DNA of 48,457 bases, taken from NCBI GenBank assembly GCA_039194995.1, contig JBCCVR010000028.1, forward strand, positions 1 to 48,457, in the 5' to 3' direction. This stretch comes from CCY15215 sp039194995 (GTDB taxonomy: Bacteria > Cyanobacteriota > Cyanobacteriia > Cyanobacteriales > Spirulinaceae). Each line of letters opens with the position of its first letter. Position 1 is the stretch's first letter. Below the pieces are notes generated by a model, which saw only the letters and a program-made list of their open reading frames with translations, was not told the origin of the DNA and ran no database searches. Positions 43,401 through 48,457 of the stretch are shown piece by piece. Made by a program: the position numbers and the translations under genes.

Positions 43401-44159
43401 AGCACATTCCAGCAACAGCGTCAAGAACGAGAATTAGAACTTCTCGATCCCCTTCCAGAAGTCTCGGATCTCGTCCCTTCTGAAGGGGAAAAACTGACCT
43501 CAGAAACCTATGCAGTCGCGATCGAACAATTACAAAAAGAACTCAAAAACGCCCAACGCCGTCTCGAGGCAATGGAACCCGTGAATATGTTAGCATTGGA
43601 GGAACACGAACGCACAGAAGCACGCTTGCAAGAACTCTCGGAAAAACTGACGACATTAGAAGGAGAACGAACGGAACTTTTACTGCGAATTGAGAATTTT
43701 ACAACCCTTCGTTTTCGTGCCTTCCGAGAGGCATTTGATGCGGTTAATGAAAACTTTCAAAACATTTTTGCAACCCTCTCGGAAGGGGATGGCTATTTAG
43801 GTTTGGATAATGAGGAAGACCCTTTTTCCGGAGGCTTAAATTTAATCGCCCATCCCAAAGGAAAACCCGTACAGCGCCTCAGTTCTATGTCTGGTGGTGA
43901 GAAATCTTTAACCGCTTTGAGTTTCATTTTTGCCTTGCAAAGATATCGCCCTTCTCCTTTCTATGCGTTTGATGAAGTGGATATGTTTTTAGATGGTGCT
44001 AATGTGGAAAGATTAGCAAAAATGATCAAAAAACAGGCAGAACAAGCACAGTTTATTGTCGTGAGTTTGCGCCGTCCCATGATCGAATCCGCACAGCGCA
44101 CGATTGGCGTAACGCAGGCTCGTGGCGCTTATACTCAAGTATTGGGGATTAAGTTGTAA
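40416..44159 (+). CDS. smc: Chromosome segregation protein SMC
   Basis: This structural-maintenance-of-chromosomes ATPase has 1247 residues. The N-terminal head has Walker A GPNGSGKSN at 32-40 and the VISGPNGSGKSNILDALLFC segment. A long coiled coil leads to the hinge (about 585-720; GVCGLVAQLAQVEPHYK, SSGAMTGGSTNNR), and a second coiled coil leads to the C-terminal head with signature LSSMSGGEKS near 1155 and Walker B FYAFDEVDMFLDGAN. The N-terminal head contains a strongly acidic insert (about residues 97-148, NEEEETERIEHSDAEEIV) between the conserved strands, making the protein longer than usual. The ScpA and ScpB partners are not in the window. Confidence 0.97.
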   Translation: MVHVKSVELSHFKSFGGTTKVPLLTGFTVISGPNGSGKSNILDALLFCLGLASSKGMRAERLPDLVNHNYLNQKGTSEVSVSVTFDLSDLITEELTKNGNSQNGRVGEWVTKTEEAVLNEEEETERIEHSDAEEIVENGHYSPSAEDDETLHFTQKDWTITRRLRVTKGGNYSSNYFINGEPSTAGDLHEQLRQLRIYPEGYNIVLQGDVTNIISMNSKERRQIIDELAGVAEFDRKIERVKTTLEEVKEKEERCHIIQQELTKSLEKLAGDRIKAEKYKKLKAQIQEKQQWEAIVIWRSLQQQEKEVQEKIAKGEEELAKLAEKLAKLTQQIEEETHKLKELNARVKELGEDEQLSISSKLASQKLKRSQLQQQQEQLKTLLRQTEETIARTTQEIERFRDEFDRLSQEQSVLENETMEKLAEECDRDRNNLAAYKDQANELAAASEIWVQQQAALSKHIGSLQKLIDPQRTERAQLQERQNQLEQKIAEQTQLLRSVEEELSAQNEKFSNFQAQSFESEIQAIAQQLSTAEEERKLAEETQKRLLNEQREKQRQLDKLEAKAQAQQEAQGTRASQVILKADIPGVCGLVAQLAQVEPHYKLALETAAGGRLANIVVEDDTVASVAIQLLKQKKAGRATFLPLNKIRTPKIPSTSPLTHARGFIDFAFNLIDCDVRYERVFAYVFGTTVVFESLEDARANLGKARIVTLEGELLESSGAMTGGSTNNRSSLQFGTAVPEKSQEINTLTNRLNEIEIILEKCERSLSDKSIIVKELSQNLTEIRQQQREQSLRQEQVEKERDRLSKQKEQLTVQLTHNCQESGNAKIRLQELAKTLPELEGQLQSEQGKLAELEAEQTSSEWQEIQALIKEQEQSLQGKERALRQAENKLLELENQCLRLQEKVQRSRETLTAEQNKKTEAEAQQVKVALDLAKVEEQIQETEGLLQLLSSELIEAKQERDRAEENLRSLQDRQQKTIWQQQKIQENQQERQESLSTFQQQRQERELELLDPLPEVSDLVPSEGEKLTSETYAVAIEQLQKELKNAQRRLEAMEPVNMLALEEHERTEARLQELSEKLTTLEGERTELLLRIENFTTLRFRAFREAFDAVNENFQNIFATLSEGDGYLGLDNEEDPFSGGLNLIAHPKGKPVQRLSSMSGGEKSLTALSFIFALQRYRPSPFYAFDEVDMFLDGANVERLAKMIKKQAEQAQFIVVSLRRPMIESAQRTIGVTQARGAYTQVLGIKL

Positions 44160-44182
44160 GACTTATCGATATTGGACAGACT

Positions 44183-44515
44183 ATGAAAACCGTCAAAACT
44201 CCTCTAAGTGACAGTTGGCAAGAAGCATTAGTTGAATCTCTACGAGATCCGCTTCGGGCGGCGAACTATATTGAAGCTATCTTAGATTTAGAAGGAGAAG
44301 AACTCGATCCAAAATTGTTACGGGCAGGTCTTCAAGATGTAATAGAGTCCCGCAAGCGAATGAACTTCCTTTCAGATGAAATCGAACAATCCTATCAGAC
44401 GTGCGATCGTCAGTTAGAGGAGTTTGAGGGAAAAGAGATTTATGCTCTAATTGAATGCCTCAATGCTTTAGGTTTCGTTTTGGAAATCAAACCGAAGAAA
44501 ACCCTTAGTCATTAA
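44183..44515 (+). CDS. Addiction-module antidote-like (HigA-2/XRE-type) protein, orphan
   Basis: This 110-residue protein has the framework of the 'putative addiction module antidote' family: WQEALVESLRDPLRAANYIE at the start, a middle VIESRKRMNFLSDEIEQSY segment where the helix-turn-helix should be, and ALIECLNALGFVLEIKPKK at the end. The DNA-binding helices are poorly conserved: the usual GLNRESLYRMLS segment is replaced by acidic sequence. No toxin gene is next to it; smc ends 23 bp upstream. It may be an orphan or a re-purposed antitoxin. Confidence 0.6.
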   Translation: MKTVKTPLSDSWQEALVESLRDPLRAANYIEAILDLEGEELDPKLLRAGLQDVIESRKRMNFLSDEIEQSYQTCDRQLEEFEGKEIYALIECLNALGFVLEIKPKKTLSH

Positions 44516-44711
44516 TTTTGCAGGAATTCGGTGTTATCATCGAATACTTTTTTTTGTGAGAGTTTGCACTTTTACCCACTCCTCGCTGCGATCGCTCGAG
44601 AAAATTTCGCCCGAGTCGGGAGAAGTAAAATTCAAAATTTGCGCTATTATCGGATAATTAGACTACAGCAACCGTAAACGCGACATATAATTTTATATTT
44701 TCTTACCAAAG

Positions 44712-45698
44712 ATGCTCCAAATGCAGGACACGATGACCGCCGACACCATTCGCCTTCGCTCTGACTTTATCAATACCAAGGTGATCGCCAATAACAACGC
44801 CAGACAAGTCGGTGTCGTTAAAGATATTTTAGTGGATATCGATCGCCGGGAAGTAGTGGCACTCGGACTGCGCGATAGCATTCTCTCGGTGACGGGGATG
44901 CCCAAATATATGTATTTGACGACGGTGGAAAGAACGGGAGACGTGATTCTCGTTCCCGATGAAGATGTGATTGAAGATGTTGATGTCGAAGCCTATAGCA
45001 ACCTCGTGAATTGCGAGGTCATCACCGAATCGGGAGAACTCCTCGGTCGAGTGCGAGACTTTCAATTTAATACAGAAGACGGTCAGGTTGTTTCTATCAT
45101 TATCGCTTCGATTGGGTTGCCACAAATCCCCGAGCAGGTTCTTAGTACTTACGAATTACCTGTAGACGATATTGCCAGTGTCGGACCCAATCGAATTATC
45201 GTCTTTGAAGGTTCTGAGGAACACCTCGTCCAGATTTCCGTGGGAATTTTAGAACGATTGGGAATTGGCAGTCCTCCTTGGGAACGAGAGGAAGACGATT
45301 TTTATACAACGCCAACAGTCAAGGATGGCAATCAGTTACCTACCGGGATGCCTATTAACCCCCCTCCGAAGCGCCAAAAACGGGCGGAACCAGAATGGGA
45401 TGAGGATGAGTGGGAAGAAGCACAACCGCGCACTTTACCGCGTCGTCAAGCTAAAGCCATGCAAATGCCAGAATACGAGGAAGATCGCTACGATCGCCAA
45501 GAGGAATCTAACTGGAATGATGCCCCTCGGGAAACTTACGAACAACGCGCCTATGTAGAACCGGAACGAGAGTACGAATACGACGAGGATGTTAAGCGAG
45601 ATGTTTGGGATGATGATGTTAATCCCAAAGATTATAAGCCGCAAAAACTCAATATTCCCGAAAAAACCAAGATGCCGGAATACGAAGATAATTTTTAA
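44712..45698 (+). CDS. PRC-barrel protein with a charged disordered C-terminus
   Basis: This 328-residue protein has a tandem PRC-barrel at residues 9-170 (LRSDFINTKVIANNNARQVG, VKDILVDIDRREVVALGL, then a second unit VNCEVITESGELLGRVRDFQ). Such barrels are known from RimM and photosynthetic reaction-centre H subunits, and this type is common in cyanobacteria. The last 150 residues are acidic, low-complexity and rich in Glu, Asp, Tyr and Arg, with a repeated MPEYEE/MPEYED motif, so they are likely disordered. Possible starts at 44712 and 44733 (MTADTIRLRS) differ by seven residues. A terminator hairpin follows at 45725. Confidence 0.9.
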   Translation: MLQMQDTMTADTIRLRSDFINTKVIANNNARQVGVVKDILVDIDRREVVALGLRDSILSVTGMPKYMYLTTVERTGDVILVPDEDVIEDVDVEAYSNLVNCEVITESGELLGRVRDFQFNTEDGQVVSIIIASIGLPQIPEQVLSTYELPVDDIASVGPNRIIVFEGSEEHLVQISVGILERLGIGSPPWEREEDDFYTTPTVKDGNQLPTGMPINPPPKRQKRAEPEWDEDEWEEAQPRTLPRRQAKAMQMPEYEEDRYDRQEESNWNDAPRETYEQRAYVEPEREYEYDEDVKRDVWDDDVNPKDYKPQKLNIPEKTKMPEYEDNF

Positions 45699-45724
45699 AA
45701 TATTGCCATCTTACCGTGAAGTAT

Positions 45725-45753
45725 AGAGGGAAAGCTAATCAAGTTTTCCCTCT
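45725..45753 (+). terminator. Intrinsic terminator of the PRC-barrel gene
   Basis: AGAGGGAAA-(11 nt)-TTTCCCTCT, a 9-bp stem 27 bp after the stop codon, followed by a T-rich run. It also lies in the leader of the VOC gene. Confidence 0.7.
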
Positions 45754-45766
45754 ATTTGTTATAAGA

Positions 45767-46120
45767 ATGAAAATTAACTTAATCGTAATCCGTTCGCAAG
45801 ACATAGAAATGCTGTCGGCGTTCTATGCTTCGGGGTTAAATATTACTTTTGAGCGTCATAAACACGGTTCTGGCCTCGAACATTTGAGCACCGAGATCGA
45901 TGGGGTTGTCTTCGAGATTTATCCCCAGAAAAATGAAACAGATTCGACAGCATCTATCAGGCTTGGATTTGTCGTAGAATCGATTAATGGGTTTTTAAAG
46001 AGAGTGAAAGATTTTCAGTTTACCGTCATCTCTCAACCCAAAAACTCCTTGTGGGGGCTGAGAATGGTTTTAGATGACCCGGAAGGCCATAGACTTGAAT
46101 TAGTAGAAAATGGTCAATGA
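45767..46120 (+). CDS. VOC-superfamily (glyoxalase/dioxygenase fold) protein
   Basis: This 117-residue single VOC-fold protein starts at MKINLIVIRSQDIEMLSAFY. Two beta-alpha-beta-beta-beta halves are visible: the first ends in GVVFEIYPQ, the second in DDPEGHRLELVENG. Glu in FEIYP and LELVE are likely metal ligands, with another ligand expected at the start of one half. An enzyme or a binding protein are both possible. A longer frame starting at 45716 is not supported, because the terminator hairpin lies inside it. Confidence 0.85.
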   Translation: MKINLIVIRSQDIEMLSAFYASGLNITFERHKHGSGLEHLSTEIDGVVFEIYPQKNETDSTASIRLGFVVESINGFLKRVKDFQFTVISQPKNSLWGLRMVLDDPEGHRLELVENGQ

Positions 46121-46136
46121 CAAGTTCTTTTAATTT

Positions 46137-46433
46137 ATGGCATGGTACATACCCAAAGATTCAGCACCCCGCGAACAATGTCCTTGTTGTGGATATATTT
46201 CACTAGCCGAACGCGGTATGAGCTTAATTTGTCCGGTCTGTTTTTGGGAGGATGATGCTTTCATCGGTAATAAACTGGATGAATATTCTGTCTGCAATAA
46301 AATCACTTTACGACAGGCTAGAGCCAATTTTAAGACGATTGGCGCTTGCGATCGCAGATCCCTTGCACATATTATTAGCTTGGAAGAAAGAGCGCAATTT
46401 ACTCATCTTCCCTTCCCTTCAGATGAAAGCTAA
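46137..46433 (+). CDS. CPCC family cysteine-rich protein
   Basis: This 98-residue protein has the motif CPCCGYISLAERGMSLICPV then CFWEDDAF, with two pairs of cysteines (CPCC and CPVC) about 16 residues apart. It belongs to the CPCC family, which is probably zinc-binding. Members are scattered among bacteria and often sit near other small accessory genes; no function is established. It starts 17 bp after the VOC gene and may share its transcript. The A+T-rich composition and the dispersed repeat after its stop suggest an accessory locus. Confidence 0.82.
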   Translation: MAWYIPKDSAPREQCPCCGYISLAERGMSLICPVCFWEDDAFIGNKLDEYSVCNKITLRQARANFKTIGACDRRSLAHIISLEERAQFTHLPFPSDES

Positions 46434-46440
46434 AACGGCT

Positions 46441-46503
46441 AAACTCTCTGTAACTTTACACTCTCTGCGCTCTCTGCATCTAGTGTGGTTTAAATTCTTC
46501 ATG
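46441..46503 (-). repeat. ACACAGAGAG-type dispersed repeat, copy 2 (inverted)
   Basis: Read on the minus strand, this is GAAGAATTTAAACCACACTA followed by CAGAGAGCGCAGAGAG-like units. It is the counterpart of the plus-strand copy at 40250, placed directly after the CPCC stop codon. Confidence 0.8.
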
Positions 46504-46530
46504 TCCTAATACAAGCCTGTAACGTTATAT

Positions 46531-47436
46531 CTATTTTCGTCTTTTCGCAGGTTGAGGCAGATTTCTTTTAATTTGCTCGATACTTTCTTGTATTACGCTT
46601 AATTGCTCTTGTAAGTCGCTCAATTGTTTTTCGACGTGAAGCGTTTCCTCTTGTTGATTCAGAAATAATTGACGTTCAAATTTTTCTTGTGCTTTATGAG
46701 ACTCTTCGACACTGTTTGTCATTACCCCAATGAGTAAATTAATAATAACAAAAGCGCCAATTAAAATAAAACTGCTAAAGAAAATTGCGGCCAGCAGCGG
46801 TGCGGATTCGGGATTCGTACATAATGCTTCTTGTCCGTCATAACCATAGCGATCGCAACCATACATTTGAATATACATGAGATCCGTCCAATCTTCCAAA
46901 GTGACGGCACGAAACATGGAAAGAATGGCAATTCCCAGATTTCTAAAATGAATAGGATCGTTTGCACCAAACATGAATGTTGCCGCAACGCCATAAATAT
47001 AAAATAAAAGACACATCAATAAAGAAACATATCCCATCGAAGGTAAACTTCTAAATAATGCTTCTACTAAAATTTGTAATCTTGGGAGAGCGCGGACTAA
47101 TTTAATCACTCGTAATAGACGCGCCATTCTCAAAACCATGACATATTTACCATCAATTGGTAAAAAGCAGGCAACGAGAATAATAAAATCAAAGACATTC
47201 CAAGGATCGTAAAAATAACGCCAAGGTTTATTTTTTTCAGCGACAACTTTGAGAACAAATTCAATAACAAAAATGCCGACGATCGTACTTTCTAGGGTCG
47301 AAAAAAGGCGATCGTAACGATTGACTAAAGCTGTATCGGTTTGCAAGCCAACGAGAGCGCCAGCCAAAAGAATAATAACGATAATGACTGTTTTGAATAG
47401 TTGAGATTGCACGAATCTCGCGATCGCGTCTTGCAT
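46531..47436 (-). CDS. Voltage-gated cation channel (bacterial Nav/Cav superfamily)
   Basis: This six-helix, single-domain ion channel of 301 residues is expected to form a tetramer. S1-S3 lie at about 12-90. S4 carries a regular array of positive residues (Arg103, 106, 109, Lys112, Arg115 in VLRMARLLRVIKLVRALPR), and the pore helices lie at about 130-235. The selectivity-filter segment is TLEDWTD (179-185), with acidic residues at 181, 182 and 185; this resembles the engineered Ca2+-selective CavAb (TLDDWSD) more than sodium-selective NavAb (TLESWSM). An unusual loop after the filter contains Cys194 and Cys206. The C-terminal coiled coil (about 245-290) fits tetramerisation. Confidence 0.92.
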   Translation of the reverse strand: MQDAIARFVQSQLFKTVIIVIILLAGALVGLQTDTALVNRYDRLFSTLESTIVGIFVIEFVLKVVAEKNKPWRYFYDPWNVFDFIILVACFLPIDGKYVMVLRMARLLRVIKLVRALPRLQILVEALFRSLPSMGYVSLLMCLLFYIYGVAATFMFGANDPIHFRNLGIAILSMFRAVTLEDWTDLMYIQMYGCDRYGYDGQEALCTNPESAPLLAAIFFSSFILIGAFVIINLLIGVMTNSVEESHKAQEKFERQLFLNQQEETLHVEKQLSDLQEQLSVIQESIEQIKRNLPQPAKRRK

Positions 47437-47542
47437 AACTTGACCTCAGCCCAACAGAACGAGAATTCAAATAACCTCATTATCTCATAAAAATGGCCAG
47501 ATAAAAGAATCTTGCCTAATAAAATTGTTTGGATATCTAAGT

Positions 47543-48457
47543 TTACTGGCTGATAATTTTGCTAGATTTATCGGCAGGATAAACTAAGCGAAATGCAGCT
47601 AGTTTACCGCAAGTGGCAGGAGATGAAAATCCTGCTAAAGGTACGCCAGAAAATGCTCGATGATTGCTTCTGCTTAGTGCATTGTTTTCAGTTTCTAGCT
47701 CCGATTTATAAGCAAGAGTACGATTAAAACCGCAATCGAGAATAGATCGCATTACTTCACTATATTCTTCTGTCTCTGGCATTTTTTTGACAATCGGATC
47801 GTCGGGATCGATTGCATTCCATTCCAACCCCCAATACATCAATCCCTTCATCCCAAAAGGTGAAGCCATATTTGCATACTCGCCAAAATCGTCAATCCGA
47901 CAGTAGTGACCGCTAATATCTTCAGTTTCGCGCCAAATTCCCCTGATACTTTTGGAGTCTTCCCAAGTATAATTATAGGGTAAATACGATAATTGCACCC
48001 GAGATAAGTCGAAAGTATTTCCCCAAGGAAATAAATAACTTTCAGTGCCTCTTGCTGCTACCTCCCATTCTACCCAACTCGGTAATCTAACACCGAGATT
48101 TTGGGACAAAGCTCTGCTTTCTTGAAAAGTCAGCGTTATTGCCGGATCCTTCTCAATTCTATCTTTGGAAAATAGCTTGAAACCATAGTCATGTCCCCAG
48201 CGAATATCGCGCACCCAGTTTTCTTCGTACTTTGGAGAAGCAAAATTCTTAAAGTAAGAGGCGAAAGATGATTGGTGCAATTGCTGCCAGTGACTCAGGC
48301 GAAATAAATCTGTTGCAATCCAAAAACTCGATAATTCAACCTGACTTTCTGGAAAATGCTTGACAGATAGTTGTGGTGAAATGACAAATCGGGCTAAATT
48401 ATCAACAAGACCAACTTGATAAGAACTAGCAGGAATAAAGATAAAATTCAAGCCTGT
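47543..48457 (-). CDS. Formylglycine-generating enzyme (SUMF1)-like protein (partial, N-terminus beyond the right edge)
   Basis: The frame is open to the window end and reads through TGLNFIFIPASSYQVG, so the true start lies outside. A TTG at 48449-48451 is unlikely to be the start. The protein has the FGE/sulfatase-modifying fold: RLPSWVEWEVAARGTESYLF then PWGNTFD, ANMASPFGMKGLMYWGLEWN in place of the usual NxFGLYDMxGNVWEW, and a final LAAFRLVYP. The usual Gly-Asn-Val-Trp-Glu-Trp reads here as GLMYWGLEWN, so it is a divergent member. Roles in this family include sulfatase activation, ergothioneine synthesis and C-type-lectin-like binding; none can be assigned here. Confidence 0.85.
   Translation of the reverse strand, partial: TGLNFIFIPASSYQVGLVDNLARFVISPQLSVKHFPESQVELSSFWIATDLFRLSHWQQLHQSSFASYFKNFASPKYEENWVRDIRWGHDYGFKLFSKDRIEKDPAITLTFQESRALSQNLGVRLPSWVEWEVAARGTESYLFPWGNTFDLSRVQLSYLPYNYTWEDSKSIRGIWRETEDISGHYCRIDDFGEYANMASPFGMKGLMYWGLEWNAIDPDDPIVKKMPETEEYSEVMRSILDCGFNRTLAYKSELETENNALSRSNHRAFSGVPLAGFSSPATCGKLAAFRLVYPADKSSKIISQ

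Noticed and set aside
1..48457. CRISPR arrays, tRNA or rRNA genes, insertion-sequence transposases
   Set aside because: I looked in every intergenic gap and saw no direct-repeat/spacer arrays, no cloverleaf with GTTCGA-type arm, and no transposase frame. The tandem heptamers have no unique spacers.

Overview
The window looks like chromosomal DNA of a cyanobacterium, probably filamentous. The octamer GCGATCGC (HIP1) recurs throughout. There is an RbcR-type LysR regulator, a class II fructose-bisphosphate aldolase of cyanobacterial type, a three-gene pntAA-pntAB-pntB transhydrogenase, a ribosomal/secretion block rpmH-rnpA-PH-yidC-khpB-yceD, and many hybrid histidine kinases. I cannot name the genus from sequence alone.

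Layout. 1-1170: minus-strand restriction-modification pair; the methyltransferase has a GTG start and runs off the left edge. 1242-8835: housekeeping and accessory genes (membrane-anchored hypothetical, glyS, murD, a SUKH protein coupled to an alpha/beta hydrolase, a Uma2 nuclease, a PLP-dependent ammonia-lyase). 8910-26844: seven consecutive same-strand genes for large multidomain signalling proteins. Two are paralogous membrane sensors (dCache-HAMP-HisKA-HATPase-REC), three are soluble hybrid kinases with receivers at both ends, one is REC-GGDEF-EAL, and one is a short REC-histidine kinase. No DNA-binding output domain or recognisable Hpt domain is encoded among them. 26902-30974: KTSC-domain protein, a thioredoxin-like protein with a CKLC centre, a Z-ISO/NnrU-type membrane protein divergent from rbcR, a ferredoxin and a second Uma2 protein. 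31155-35306: fba facing the pnt operon across a strong hairpin. 35307-36041: a 735-bp gene-poor gap. 36042-40231: DUF2808 protein and the rpmH-to-yceD block. 40416-48457: smc, an antitoxin-like orphan, a PRC-barrel protein, a VOC protein, a CPCC protein, a voltage-gated cation channel with an acidic selectivity filter, and a formylglycine-generating-enzyme-like protein cut by the right edge.

The most striking observation is in the kinase cluster. Mobile-looking cyanobacterial repeats (CAATAAC/CAACAAC heptamers, C-rich/G-rich hairpins, and a GCGTCGGCGCAAGACGC-type repeat) sit inside five kinase genes in frame. Each is in the same loop of the ATPase domain, between the N box and the DTGxG box. 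The distance between those motifs is 35, 46, 53, 70 and 148 residues in gene order. One kinase also carries about 100 residues of repeat-derived sequence in its C-terminal receiver. The same repeats occur between genes, for example before murD and inside the pnt operon, so the coding copies look like DNA repeats tolerated in a permissive loop. Other notable points are a phytochrome-like GAF domain that has lost its chromophore Cys, a conserved Hpt-like C-terminal tail without a histidine, and the channel filter TLEDWTD.

All calls are from reading the sequence; no database search was run.
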